Source: Pseudomonadota bacterium (lineage in GTDB: Bacteria > Myxococcota_A > UBA796 > SXON01). Taken from it: a stretch of DNA of 64,000 bases. The DNA is taken from NCBI GenBank assembly GCA_030684355.1, contig JAUXTN010000002.1, positions 92,069-156,068 of the forward strand, read 5' to 3'. Below the pieces are notes generated by a model, which ran no database searches, was not told the DNA's origin, and was given only the letters and a program-made list of their open reading frames with translations. Shown here one piece after another: positions 16,749 through 27,126 of the stretch. Each line of letters opens with the position of its first letter. The stretch's first letter is position 1. A program made the translations under genes and the position numbers.

Positions 16749-18365
16749 TCAGTACCCCACGAAGTCGGGATCGCGGATCATCGCCGACACCAGCACGATC
16801 CACGCGCCCTGGGCGTCGCGCCCCTCGGCGGCCGCGCTCCACAACGTCTCGGCGCTCGTCCGCCACGCGGCGTCGGCCCGGCGGGCGTAGAGGCGCCAGT
16901 ACAGCTCGTCGAGCTCCTGGGTGAACGCGGCGTCGCCCGGGCGATCCTCGGCGGCGACGTAGTGGAGGAGGCCCTCGCCGTCGGGACCGCCGGCCAGCTC
17001 GGTGCGGACGGACCAGTCGGCGGCGCCCTCCGCGAGCCGCTTCACCGCCAACGCCCAGGTGAGGCCCGGATCCGATTGCGGGGCGGTGACGTTCTCGCCG
17101 TCCACCCCGCCGGCCAGCGTGCGGTAGCCGCCCACGTCGTTGGCGAGCTGATCCGCGCCCGACCAGGTCCACGCGAACCCGGTCAGCCCCGCCACGGAGG
17201 AGGCCAAGAGCGGCGCCGTCATCATCCGCTCGGTGCGCTCGCGCGCGTCGGTGGCGTCATCCGCGGCCGCGCCGAGGCTGCCGGCCCGGTACGCCGGCGC
17301 ATCGGTCACGTCGGCGAGCAACGACCGGTAGCTCAGGCCGCCCGCGACGAAGCGCGCGCGGATCGCCTCGACGTCGTCGAAGTCATCGGTGGTGACCGAT
17401 CGGCGCCACAACATCTCGACGGCGCTCTCGGCGGCGCAGCGCTCGAACCGGTGGTCCGCGGCGACGTGCGTCCCCAGGTCGGCGAGCCCGGCCAGCGGCG
17501 TACCAAACCACGCGGGCTCCACCCCGAGGTAGGTGTCGAGGTGCGCCAGGGTCTCGCGCTCGGGGTGGTAGGTTGTCATCTCCGCGGCGTTGTACTGGGT
17601 GTACCAGTAGAAGCCGAAGAGCGCCGCCGCGAGGGGGTCGACCGAGGAGTGACACGCGATGCACGCCTCGTTGGTCCGGATGGCGTCGTCCGTGCCGGTC
17701 GCCAGCGTCACGCTCGCGGAGAAGCTCACGGGCCGGGACAGCACGTCCTCGCACAAGAACAGGCGCTCGATCGCCGCGGCGCGGCCCCGGTTCATGTTGG
17801 AAGGGTTGGTGACATAGCGCCACCAGAGCCCGTTGGTGGCCAACACCCCAGCGGCCGGTCGGCCGTCCGTGTAGTGCGAAACCTGCCAGCCGGTCGCCCC
17901 CTCCGGGTAGGTGACGGGCCAGATGGACGCGAGCATCTCGTCGGCCATCGTCCAATCGCCGGTCACGATCTCGGACCACGGCAGGTCGTGCATGGCCGCG
18001 TACGCCATGATCCGCAGCGGCTCCTCGCCGACGGCGCGCTCGAAGCGGTATTCGTCCTCCGGCCCGAGGTGGTAGTCGTAGTGCTTCACCTCGTACACGT
18101 CGAGCAGCGTGAGGAAGCGCTCGGCGAAGAGCTCGACGAGGCGCGCTTCCAGGCGCGGATCCTCCAACATCGCGTCCCGCAGGGCGTCGAGCCGCGTGGG
18201 ATCGGCCTCCACGGCGTCGAGCTCCGCGACGCTCGGCAGCTCCCCGCGTAGATCGAGGCTCATGCGCCGAAGGAGCCGGGGGGCGTCGAGCGACACGAGG
18301 GTGGGAGCTACCGCGGGGGCCGGCGGATCGACCGGGGCGCAGGCGTGGAGCAGCGCGAGGATCAT
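16749..18365 (-). CDS. c-type haem lipoprotein related to DUF1549/DUF1588-type proteins
   Basis: 538 residues with the start at 18365 set by an ATGA overlap with the gene upstream. It begins MILALLHAC, a very short lipoprotein signal. A helical N-terminal part (LDAPRLLRRMSLDLRGELPS, then LFAERFL) resembles DUF1549-type domains. One haem-c site, CIACH within NEACIACHSSVDPLA, lies at about residue 240. These proteins usually pair with DUF1501 partners, as here. The haem should be attached by the Ccm system encoded at 39225-46459. Redox partner and substrate are unknown. Confidence 0.85.
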   Translation of the reverse strand: MILALLHACAPVDPPAPAVAPTLVSLDAPRLLRRMSLDLRGELPSVAELDAVEADPTRLDALRDAMLEDPRLEARLVELFAERFLTLLDVYEVKHYDYHLGPEDEYRFERAVGEEPLRIMAYAAMHDLPWSEIVTGDWTMADEMLASIWPVTYPEGATGWQVSHYTDGRPAAGVLATNGLWWRYVTNPSNMNRGRAAAIERLFLCEDVLSRPVSFSASVTLATGTDDAIRTNEACIACHSSVDPLAAALFGFYWYTQYNAAEMTTYHPERETLAHLDTYLGVEPAWFGTPLAGLADLGTHVAADHRFERCAAESAVEMLWRRSVTTDDFDDVEAIRARFVAGGLSYRSLLADVTDAPAYRAGSLGAAADDATDARERTERMMTAPLLASSVAGLTGFAWTWSGADQLANDVGGYRTLAGGVDGENVTAPQSDPGLTWALAVKRLAEGAADWSVRTELAGGPDGEGLLHYVAAEDRPGDAAFTQELDELYWRLYARRADAAWRTSAETLWSAAAEGRDAQGAWIVLVSAMIRDPDFVGY

Positions 18366-19231
18366 TCGGCCGCCACCGTGGCGTCGAGGATCAGCCGCTC
18401 GGCCACGCCCGCGAACGAGGGGCACGCGACCCCCAGCGGCGTCGAGTCGAAGAAGGACACGTCCCCGCAGCCCGAGCAGTCGTCGGCAAACCGCAGCTCG
18501 TACCAGAGGCCGTCGGAGCCCCGCAGCCGCATCGCGCCCGTGGGGTTTCCAGCGCACTCGAGGGTGTCCAGCCGGAAGTCCTCGAAGAGCGCGGCGTGCT
18601 CCCCGGAGGACGTGGCGCCCGTCACCTCGACGGAGCGCGTCTCGGGCGCGGACTCCACGCGGACCCCGACCGCGGCGCTGATCCCCTCGCCGAGCGGCCC
18701 GGGCGCGCCATCGAACGACCAGGTTCCCGACACGTAGTTCCGCGCGACCCACTGAAGCTCGTTGCCGACGTGCGAGTAGGTGGCGAAGCCGCCCGCCTGG
18801 AACCGCTCGCCCGTGGGGAGGTCGATCTCGAAGTCCCCGTCGAGCGAATCGGTGACCCTCGGGTTGCCGACGTCGTCCCACTCCTCGGTGTGGATCCACG
18901 CGGACACGCCCAGGTAGAAGTACCCGCCCTCGGACGAGCACCCGTTCACCGGGACCCGCCCCGTGAGCTGGGTGGCGTCGCCCGGGCACCCGTCGTCCCC
19001 CGCGCCCATCAAGCCGAGGTAGGCGGCCTGGATCGCGCGCGCGTCCGGAAACCCGCTCGCGAACACGGCCTCGACCTCGGCGGCGACCTCCTCCGCCGTG
19101 AGCGAGGGTTCGACGGAGAGATCGGGCGGCGTCCCGCTGTCCGTGGGGCCGTCCGTCCCCTCCGGCGCCTCGGGCGCGGCGCAGCCCGACGCGAGCACGG
19201 CGAGCACGACGAGGAACGGCGAGATGGGCAC
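18362..19231 (-). CDS. lipoprotein of unknown function, first gene of the haem/DUF1501 operon
   Basis: 289 residues from GTG 19231, with a conventional lipoprotein signal (MPISPFLVVLAVLASGC). A low-complexity acidic linker (EAPEGTDGPTDSGTPPD) precedes a domain with paired Cys (DDGCPGDATQ, VNGCSSEGG, DTLECAGNP, DDCSGCGDVSF), probably disulfide-bonded beta structure. I do not recognise the family. Its stop overlaps the next start, so it is co-expressed with the haem protein and DUF1501. A TACATC box lies 6 bases before the start and no Shine-Dalgarno is present. Confidence 0.75.
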   Translation of the reverse strand: MPISPFLVVLAVLASGCAAPEAPEGTDGPTDSGTPPDLSVEPSLTAEEVAAEVEAVFASGFPDARAIQAAYLGLMGAGDDGCPGDATQLTGRVPVNGCSSEGGYFYLGVSAWIHTEEWDDVGNPRVTDSLDGDFEIDLPTGERFQAGGFATYSHVGNELQWVARNYVSGTWSFDGAPGPLGEGISAAVGVRVESAPETRSVEVTGATSSGEHAALFEDFRLDTLECAGNPTGAMRLRGSDGLWYELRFADDCSGCGDVSFFDSTPLGVACPSFAGVAERLILDATVAAE

Positions 19232-19237
19232 GGTCCC

Positions 19238-19243
19238 GATGTA
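19238..19243 (-). promoter_or_regulatory. TACATC -10-like box, candidate leaderless promoter
   Basis: On the minus strand TACATC ends 6 bases before GTG 19231. With normal -10 to start-site spacing the transcript would begin at or next to the start codon. No -35 match is seen. Confidence 0.35.
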
Positions 19244-19507
19244 GCCGAGCCCACGCGGATCTCAAAGCCGACCGGGAAGTCTGACAATAAGCAGACGTGG
19301 GCGGCCCGGCGCCCGAGCGCGCCGTCGCCACCCTCCGGGCACGCGCTCCGCGCGTGGCTGGCCCGGGCTAGGAGCGTGGCCTGACGATGGGGCGGCCCGG
19401 CCCGCCCGGTCCGAGCCGGCCGGCCCGAGCGCCGGCCGCCGCTCCGGTCGGCTGCCGCGGGGGCGGGAACCGGTCCGGAGGGCTACATTTGGGACGCGGA
19501 GGGAAGC

Positions 19508-20335
19508 GTGATCCGGATCCTGGTCCCCTTTGATGGCTCCGACCCCGCGCGCGCGGCCCTGGCTCACGCGCGCGTCATCGTCGCGCGCACGCAGGCCGTC
19601 GTTACGCTCGTGTACGTGCTGCCCCGGAACGAGCTCCTCGCGGCAATCGGGGCGGGGAGCGTCTCCGCCGAGGCCGACGCCACCGCGGTCCTCACCGAGG
19701 CCTCCGCCACGCTCTCGTCGCCCGCGGAGATCCGCCTGCTCCACGGGGAGCCCGCGGTGGCCATCGCCGCGGAGGCCGAGCGGATCGCCGCCGACCTCGT
19801 GGTGCTCGGCTCGCGGGGGCGCTCGCCGCTCCTGGGGCTCCTGCTCGGGAGCACGGCCCGCAAGCTCCTGCACGAGGCCACCCGCCCCTTGATGGTGGTG
19901 CACGAGCCCGTCGCCGCCATCACCTCGATCGTCGCCGGAGTCGAGCCCGGTCCGGACTCTGTCCGGGTCGCCCAGGCCGCGGCGGCGCTCGCCACGGCCA
20001 CCGGCGCGTCGGTGACACTGGTGAACGTCGTCGATGCCGACCGGGCGCTGGTCGCCCAGCCGGAGCAGTTCGGCATCCCGGCGCAGGTGTGGCGGGACGC
20101 CCTCGCGGCCCACGCGGAGCGGGCGTTCGCGCCGTTGCGGGCGATCGTGCCCGGCGCGGTCGAGGTCTTGCGCTACGGGCACGCCGGGAGCGAGCTTCGG
20201 GACGCCGTCGCCGACCACGGTGCCCAGGTGGTCGTGGTCGCCCGGAAGGGGAGCTCCGGGCTCGACACCGAGGCCTGGTTCAGCGTGGCGTTCACCCTTG
20301 CCGTGCGCGGTCCGTTCGCGACGCTCGTGGTCTGA
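19508..20335 (+). CDS. tandem universal stress protein (UspA x2)
   Basis: 275 residues made of two Usp domains (about 1-137 and 140-275). The first keeps a nucleotide-binding loop of the GxxGxxxxxxxxxGS type (GSRGRSPLLGLLLGSTARKLL). The second is more divergent at the same place (ARKGSSGLDTEAWFSVAF), so probably only one site binds ATP. Translation starts at GTG 19508 behind GGAGGGAA. The 276-base gap upstream is shared with the divergent lipoprotein operon and contains one short inverted repeat (GTCTG at 19279, CAGAC at 19292) but no clear promoter. The GT2 gene follows after 7 bases. Confidence 0.9.
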   Translation: MIRILVPFDGSDPARAALAHARVIVARTQAVVTLVYVLPRNELLAAIGAGSVSAEADATAVLTEASATLSSPAEIRLLHGEPAVAIAAEAERIAADLVVLGSRGRSPLLGLLLGSTARKLLHEATRPLMVVHEPVAAITSIVAGVEPGPDSVRVAQAAAALATATGASVTLVNVVDADRALVAQPEQFGIPAQVWRDALAAHAERAFAPLRAIVPGAVEVLRYGHAGSELRDAVADHGAQVVVVARKGSSGLDTEAWFSVAFTLAVRGPFATLVV

Positions 20336-20342
20336 CCCCCGC

Positions 20343-21098
20343 GTGATCCACGGCAAGCGCGTCCACGTCGTGCTCCCCGCGTACAACGCCGCCCGTACGC
20401 TCGCCGCGACCCTCGCGGCCATCCCCCCGGGCGTCGTCGATGCCGTGCTGCTCGTGGACGACGCGAGCACCGACGACACCGTCCTCACCGCGAGGGCGCT
20501 CGGCGTCGAGACCCGCGTGCACCCCGCCAACCGCGGCTACGGCGCCAACCAGAAGACCTGCTACCGCGCCGCGCTGGACGCCGGCGCGGACGTGGTCGTG
20601 ATGCTCCACCCCGACGGTCAGTACGACCCCCGGCTCGTCCCCGCGATGGCCTCCCTCGTGGCGCTGGGGCAGTACGACCTCGTGCTCGGGTCCCGCGTGT
20701 TGGGGCGCGGCGCCCGGCACGGCGGCATGCCGTGGTGGCGGCTCGTGGGGAACCACGCGCTCACCACGCTCGAGAACGTGCTGCTCGATCGGGCGCTCGC
20801 CGAGTGGCACTCGGGGTACCGCGCGTGGTCGCGGGCCGCGCTGACCGCCATCCCGTTCGAGCGCAACGCGGACGACTTCGTGTTCGACAACGAGGTGCTC
20901 GTCCAGGCGGTGCACCTGGGCCTGGAGATCGGTGAGGTCGCGTGCCCCGCACGCTACACGGCGGAGTCCTCCTCGATCAGCGCGCCGCGGGCCGCGCGCT
21001 ACGCGGGCGGGGTCGTGCGCGCGGCGGTCACCTATCGGCTTCAGCGGATGGGGCTGGTGCGCTCGCGCCTGCTCGACGGGTTGCCCCCGGGCGAGTGA
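20343..21098 (+). CDS. glycosyltransferase family 2
   Basis: 251 residues from GTG 20343. GT-A fold signatures are present: VVLPAYNAARTLAATL at the start, VDDASTDDT at about 37-45, the metal-binding region MLHPDGQYDPRL at about 86-97, and WHSGYRAWSR at about 155-165. The sequence is typical of soluble dolichol-phosphate-mannose-synthase-like GT2 enzymes, which move a sugar from a nucleotide donor to a lipid or protein acceptor. No membrane segment is visible. It is probably co-transcribed with the universal stress gene. Acceptor and sugar are unknown. Confidence 0.9.
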   Translation: MIHGKRVHVVLPAYNAARTLAATLAAIPPGVVDAVLLVDDASTDDTVLTARALGVETRVHPANRGYGANQKTCYRAALDAGADVVVMLHPDGQYDPRLVPAMASLVALGQYDLVLGSRVLGRGARHGGMPWWRLVGNHALTTLENVLLDRALAEWHSGYRAWSRAALTAIPFERNADDFVFDNEVLVQAVHLGLEIGEVACPARYTAESSSISAPRAARYAGGVVRAAVTYRLQRMGLVRSRLLDGLPPGE

Positions 21099-21111
21099 CG
21101 ACGAGCGACGA

Positions 21112-21576
21112 TCAGTGGGTCACCAGCACCGGGATCGGGGCCTGCCGGAGCACCCGCTCCGTCACCGAGCCCAGCAGCGCATGCTTGAGGCCGGTGTGGC
21201 CGTGGGTGCCCATGACGATGAGGTCGTAGGTGCCCGCGCGCGCCTCCACGAGGATCTCCTCCGGCGGATAGCCCTCGCGCAGCTTGGGGTCCCACGTGAC
21301 CTCGGGCGGGATCTCCTCCCGCGCGAGCCGCTCCAGCGCGTGGCTCCGCTCGGCCATCAGCTCCCGTTGGAGCTGGACCAACGTCTCCGGCATCGGTACG
21401 CCGTAGGTCGGGAAGTCGAAGGTCGCCGCTTGCGGAAGGGAGCCGACGTGGAGGAGGGTCAGCCGGACGTTGCCCGCGGCGCCGCCCTCCCGGGCCAGCC
21501 GGACGGCGAGGCGGAGGGCGTGGGCGGCCGTCTCCGAGAAGTCGGTGGGCACCAGGAGGTGGCGAAAGACGTTCAT
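21112..21576 (-). CDS. universal stress protein, single domain
   Basis: 154 residues from ATG 21576. It shows the classic UspA pattern: HLLVPTDFSETAAHALRLA at the N terminus, LTLLHVGSLP, and the ATP-binding loop GTHGHTGLKHALLGSVTERVL near residues 118-138, ending PIPVLVTH. The loop is intact, so ATP binding is likely. It is convergent with the GT2 gene, 13 bases apart. A TACCCT box sits 6 bases before the start and there is no Shine-Dalgarno. Confidence 0.93.
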   Translation of the reverse strand: MNVFRHLLVPTDFSETAAHALRLAVRLAREGGAAGNVRLTLLHVGSLPQAATFDFPTYGVPMPETLVQLQRELMAERSHALERLAREEIPPEVTWDPKLREGYPPEEILVEARAGTYDLIVMGTHGHTGLKHALLGSVTERVLRQAPIPVLVTH

Positions 21577-21582
21577 GTGCGG

Positions 21583-21588
21583 AGGGTA
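21583..21588 (-). promoter_or_regulatory. TACCCT -10-like box, candidate leaderless promoter
   Basis: Minus-strand TACCCT followed by CCGCAC and the ATG at 21576. It fits TANNNT with a 6-base gap; no -35 is visible. Confidence 0.4.
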
Positions 21589-21637
21589 ATCACGCGGAGC
21601 TCGCCTCAAAGCTCCATGTCCTCGGAGATTGCGCGAT

Positions 21638-22942
21638 TCAGAGCCCCAGCTGCTGCCGGACCAGGCCGGGCCACGCCGCGATCCGGGCGCGCAATTCGGC
21701 GCGGGCGATGGCGACCGCGGCCCCGGTGTACGGCCGGCGCTCGTCGTCCGAGAGCAGGGGCTCGCTGACGCTGTAGGCCTCGCTCACCATGGCGTCGACG
21801 TCGAGGCCCTCCAGCGTCGTGAGCGCGGCGAGCACGGCCGCGTCGAGGCGGGCCGCGCAGTCCGCGTCCGCTTCGCAGGCGCGCGCGAGCAGCCCGTCGA
21901 CCCACGGGTTGAAGGTCACGTCCCACGCCTCGTCCATGCCCCAGGGCACGAAGTCGAACCGGCCGCCATCCGCGGGGTCGGCGTACATGTAGGCGTCGTT
22001 GAGGTGGAAGGGGTAGCCGTCCGTCGCGCCGGTCACGAGGCAGGTGGCCCAGTACTGGAGGAACTGGTCGGTGTCGACGAGGTGCCCGACCTGCTGCTCG
22101 AAGGTCGGAGCATCTCCGTTCAGGGCGTCGGCCAAGGCCTCGAGGCGGGTGGTGTCACCCAAGCCTTCGGCGAGCTCCCAGGCGGGGAGCCCGCCCGCCG
22201 TGAAGTCGGCGTCGTCGTTGGCCTCCCAGAGGTCGCCGTCGTACCGGTCGTAGCGCCGCTGGAGCCACTCGTCGTCGAGCGACTCGATGTTGCTGTAGAC
22301 GCCGTAGGGCTGGTCGTCGATCCAGAGCTTCGCCCAGCTCGCCCGCGTGGCGACCGCGCCGAGCGCCCGCCACAGCCGCAGCGCGATGACCTCTCGCGCC
22401 TGGGCGGGGTCGCTCACCATGTTGTTCAACGTGATGCGCTCCAGCCCGATGAGCCGCGGCCCCTCGCCGTACTCCTGCAGCTTGATTTTCATGGAAGGTT
22501 TTTGCGAGAGCCCCTGCCACGTGGTGCTGCCCTTCCGGTGCACCCCGGCGTTGGGGAACTCGATCCCGTCGACCGTCACGAACGCGGGCACCCAGTTGCG
22601 GCCGTCCCGCTCGAGGTCGTCGCGCGCCTCCGGCGAGAGCAGGATGCGCACCTCGTGGACGGCGTTGGGGTCGTAGAAGGCCTCCCACGCCGGGCTGTCT
22701 GTCCGGTCGTCGGGCGGGGTCTGGGCGCGGGCGTCGTCGGCGAGGGTCTCCGCGAAGACGTAGGCCGGGTTGGGTACCCCGTCGTGCCGCACCGGGAGCC
22801 GCAGGGGCGCGTCCCCCACGGTCTCGGTCCGCGTGGCGGGATCCGGGGCGGGGTCGTCGGGGACGGGGTTCAGGTTGTCGTCGTCGGACACGCAGGCCGC
22901 GAGGAGGAGCACCGGGGCAAGGAGCGTCTGGGTTCTGCGCAT
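21638..22942 (-). CDS. CotH-kinase-like lipoprotein
   Basis: 434 residues with a normal lipoprotein signal (MRRTQTLLAPVLLLAAC). The CotH domain follows an acidic linker. It shows RKGSTTWQGLSQKPSMKIKL (the G-x-S-T/S-x-W...KPxxxxK block), ERITLNNMVSDP, GVYSNIESLDDEWLQRRY, and the late NDAYMYADP plus FDFVPWGMDEAW that hold the Asp residues needed for kinase activity in CotH. In Bacillus CotH phosphorylates spore-coat proteins; relatives are widespread as secreted kinases. The motifs look intact, so a periplasmic or surface protein kinase is a fair inference. The target is unknown. Confidence 0.87.
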   Translation of the reverse strand: MRRTQTLLAPVLLLAACVSDDDNLNPVPDDPAPDPATRTETVGDAPLRLPVRHDGVPNPAYVFAETLADDARAQTPPDDRTDSPAWEAFYDPNAVHEVRILLSPEARDDLERDGRNWVPAFVTVDGIEFPNAGVHRKGSTTWQGLSQKPSMKIKLQEYGEGPRLIGLERITLNNMVSDPAQAREVIALRLWRALGAVATRASWAKLWIDDQPYGVYSNIESLDDEWLQRRYDRYDGDLWEANDDADFTAGGLPAWELAEGLGDTTRLEALADALNGDAPTFEQQVGHLVDTDQFLQYWATCLVTGATDGYPFHLNDAYMYADPADGGRFDFVPWGMDEAWDVTFNPWVDGLLARACEADADCAARLDAAVLAALTTLEGLDVDAMVSEAYSVSEPLLSDDERRPYTGAAVAIARAELRARIAAWPGLVRQQLGL

Positions 22943-23026
22943 ACCCAAGCGTGGGTGTCGGCCACACGCTGCGTCAACTGTCAAAGTTGGTGGGCGAACC
23001 TGACACAACTTGTCGCGGCGTGGGGC

Positions 23027-23350
23027 TCATGGCCCGGCGATGGCGGCCTGCAGGGCATGAGCGAGGCGCGGGGCCGCGGGAGACGCGGGCACCTCCGTGA
23101 CAGGCTCTCCACCGACGAGGATCCACAGCGCAGGCAGGTGAGAGAGGGAGAGTTCCTCGACAAGGGCCGGGGCGTCGGTGGCATCCACCTCGTAGGCCGT
23201 GAGCCCCTCGATGGGCTCGACGTCGGCGAGCGCGGCCTTGACCGCGCGGCATGCGCCGCAGCCCGGGCGGGTGATGACGAGGAGCACGGGGCCCGCCGCA
23301 TCGTGGAGCGTGCGGTCGAGGTCCAGGCCATGCAGCGGCGGGAGGCGCAT
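23027..23350 (-). CDS. thioredoxin-fold protein with CGAC motif
   Basis: 107 residues with the redox pair Cys31-Cys34 in RPGCGACRAVKAAL and the expected cis-Pro region (SHLPALWIL). There is no signal peptide, so it acts in the cytoplasm. The short length and the C-x-x-C followed by RAVKAAL resemble small thioredoxins and glutaredoxin-like proteins. CTACCT lies 6 bases before the ATG and no Shine-Dalgarno is visible. It is separated by 84 bases from the CotH gene downstream. Confidence 0.82.
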   Translation of the reverse strand: MRLPPLHGLDLDRTLHDAAGPVLLVITRPGCGACRAVKAALADVEPIEGLTAYEVDATDAPALVEELSLSHLPALWILVGGEPVTEVPASPAAPRLAHALQAAIAGP

Positions 23351-23429
23351 GCGCGCAGGTAGCGCGCGTCGACCGGATGCGCAGGTCGCCGGGAGGCCGC
23401 GGCCTGTCGGTGGGCCGCGCCTCGTGCGG

Positions 23430-23435
23430 TACCAT
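23430..23435 (+). promoter_or_regulatory. TACCAT -10-like box, candidate leaderless promoter
   Basis: TACCAT is followed by seven bases and the ATG at 23443. The transcript would begin at the start codon. No -35 element is seen. Confidence 0.4.
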
Positions 23436-23442
23436 GCCGGCC

Positions 23443-24405
23443 ATGGAACTCGACGACGCCACCCGCGACGAGCTGGCCGGCTTCTTTGCCCGCCGCTTCC
23501 CCACCGCGGACGCCCGGGAGCGTCTCGCGCGCGCCGCCGGCGTGCCTCCGGACGCCCAATCCTCCGCCGCCGGCTCCCAGGACGCCCGCGCCGCCTGGTC
23601 CGCCCTCCTCACCGAGGCGCGTGCCAGCGGGGCGCTCCTCCGGCTCGCCGACGCCGCGTGCGCCGCCGCCCCCGAAGATGGCAACCTCGCCGAGGCCTGC
23701 GCGCTCCTCCGCGGCCCGCCGCCGCGGCGCGCGGGGCTCTCGGGCGTCGCGGCGGGCGTGTCGCTCGCCTCCGCGCTCGTCGTGACGGCGCTGGTCGGGG
23801 GGTGGTGGATCTTCGGCGGGCGAGGGGAGGGGACCCCCGCTACCAGCCCGACGACGACGGGATCGTCGGCGGCAGTGGCGCCCGCGCCTGCTCCGGTCGA
23901 TCCCCCCGAAGCCGCGGTCCCCGCCGTGGCGAGCGAGCCGGTGCCGACCGAGCCAGTCCCCACCGACGTGGCACCCGTGGCGCCGTCCAACCCGCCGGCC
24001 CCTGAACCGGCAGATCCCCCGGTCGCCGTGTCGCCCGCGCCCGCGGCGCCTGCCCCGGCCGCCACCGAGCCGCCCGCCGTGGCCTCTACGGCCAGGGCCC
24101 CGGCGCCCGAGCCGTTCACGTCCGCCTCCGGCGCCCCGTCCAACTGCCAGGGTGCCACCGGCGTCGTCGTCGGGTGGTGGTACGCCGGGACCACGTCCCC
24201 CGGCGCGCAGGGTGAGACCATCGGGTTGCCGTCGAGCGTGAACGTGCGCGACGACTACCCGCGCCGTGAGAACGGCTACGCGCTGCGCGGGCGCGTGTTG
24301 TGCTCGTTGTCCGGGGGCACGCGGCAGCGGCTGTCGCAGGCACCCGTGGACATCGGGCAGGGGCACTGGTGGGTGCCTGTCGCAGGCGGTGACCTGGCGC
24401 CCTGA
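23443..24405 (+). CDS. membrane protein with EAD1-like N-terminal domain and SH3-like C-terminal domain
   Basis: 320 residues. Residues 1-90 are an all-helical domain with a pattern very like effector-associated domain 1: LDDATRDELAGFFARRFP, then ARERLARAAG, AWSALLTEARASGALLRLAD and PEDGNLAEACALL. EAD1 is an adaptor domain of bacterial conflict and signalling systems. A membrane helix follows (about 101-125), then about 105 residues rich in Pro and Ala, then a compact C-terminal domain (about 242-320; GVVVGWWYAGTTSPG, PSSVNVRDDYPRRENGY) that looks like a bacterial SH3 domain. The EAD part would face the cytoplasm and the SH3 part the periplasm. ATG 23434 is an alternative start. The EAD assignment rests on pattern only. 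Confidence 0.7.
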   Translation: MELDDATRDELAGFFARRFPTADARERLARAAGVPPDAQSSAAGSQDARAAWSALLTEARASGALLRLADAACAAAPEDGNLAEACALLRGPPPRRAGLSGVAAGVSLASALVVTALVGGWWIFGGRGEGTPATSPTTTGSSAAVAPAPAPVDPPEAAVPAVASEPVPTEPVPTDVAPVAPSNPPAPEPADPPVAVSPAPAAPAPAATEPPAVASTARAPAPEPFTSASGAPSNCQGATGVVVGWWYAGTTSPGAQGETIGLPSSVNVRDDYPRRENGYALRGRVLCSLSGGTRQRLSQAPVDIGQGHWWVPVAGGDLAP

Positions 24406-24457
24406 TTGGTCCCGCGGCATCGTCAGGAGGCCCGCGACGCGCTAACCGCCGTGTCCC

Positions 24458-26359
<1,902 letters not shown>

Positions 26360-26379
26360 GCCCCCTCCACGCGGCCTCC

Positions 26380-26394
26380 GGGGAGGGCCTCCCC
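26380..26394. terminator. short inverted repeat after the ABC-F gene
   Basis: GGGGAGG and CCTCCCC flank a single G, so the practical hairpin has a 5-bp stem and a 5-base loop. It lies 20 bases after the stop codon. The T tract is absent. Confidence 0.3.
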
Positions 26395-26432
26395 ATCGTC
26401 TCGTGCGCCTACCTTCTCTCCTGGAGGAGAAG

Positions 26433-27104
26433 ATGCGCACGTTCCTGCTGGGGATCGCCGCCATGGTGCTCGGGTCGGGCGCGGGCGGCTGCGCGACCGT
26501 CGGCACGGTCCAGACCGCGCGGCCCATCGCGCCCGGCTCCGTCCAGGTGGGCCTCGAGCCCGGCCTGTGGGGCGTGGAGGGGCGTGGCTGGCTCCCGACC
26601 GCCAACGTGGCCGTCCGCTACGGCCTGGGGCGGCGCTTCGACGTCGGCGCGCGGCTCGGCGCCGGCGGGATCGGGGCCTCCGCCAAGGTCGCGCTGACCG
26701 ACCCGGACGAGCAGGTCGTCGCCTCGCTCGCCCCGATGGTCGGCGGGTTCGGCGTCGCCCTCTTCGGCGTCGGGACGAAGGCCGTGCATGCCCAGCTCCC
26801 GCTGATCGTCGGCGTCGGCATGCGCGGCGGCCACGAGCTCGTCGTCGCGCCGAAGATCGTGGCCTGGCACCTCTCCGGGAGCGCCGGGCTCGCGGGCGCG
26901 CGCTCGACCGTCGTGGGCGCCGGCGGCACCATCGGCGTCTCGCTCCGCGTAGCGCCCGGCGTGCGGCTCCTCCCCGAGATCGGCATGGTGCAGCCGGTCT
27001 ACGGCAAGGCGAGCACGCGCATCGCCTTCTGGGACATCGACATGCGCGCGGGGGTGCCGCTCTACCAGGCCACCGTGGGCGTGCTCCTCGGCGGAGAGCG
27101 TTGA
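26433..27104 (+). CDS. outer-membrane-type lipoprotein of unknown function
   Basis: 223 residues; the start at 26433 has a clear GGAGGAGA Shine-Dalgarno. The signal (MRTFLLGIAAMVLGSGAGGC) leads to a lipidated Cys at residue 20. The mature protein alternates hydrophobic and small polar residues (NVAVRYGLGRRFDVGARLG, LPLIVGVGMRGGHELVVAPK), the pattern of an 8- to 10-stranded outer-membrane beta-barrel. It ends with YQATVGVLLGGER rather than a terminal aromatic residue. No family is recognised. Confidence 0.72.
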   Translation: MRTFLLGIAAMVLGSGAGGCATVGTVQTARPIAPGSVQVGLEPGLWGVEGRGWLPTANVAVRYGLGRRFDVGARLGAGGIGASAKVALTDPDEQVVASLAPMVGGFGVALFGVGTKAVHAQLPLIVGVGMRGGHELVVAPKIVAWHLSGSAGLAGARSTVVGAGGTIGVSLRVAPGVRLLPEIGMVQPVYGKASTRIAFWDIDMRAGVPLYQATVGVLLGGER

Positions 27105-27126
27105 GGGCATCCGAGGACGGGCCGGG

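Noticed and set aside
22972-22984. Tandem TTGACG/TTGACA on the minus strand before the CotH-like gene
   Set aside because: No -10-like hexamer lies 16-18 bases downstream, so a promoter cannot be supported.
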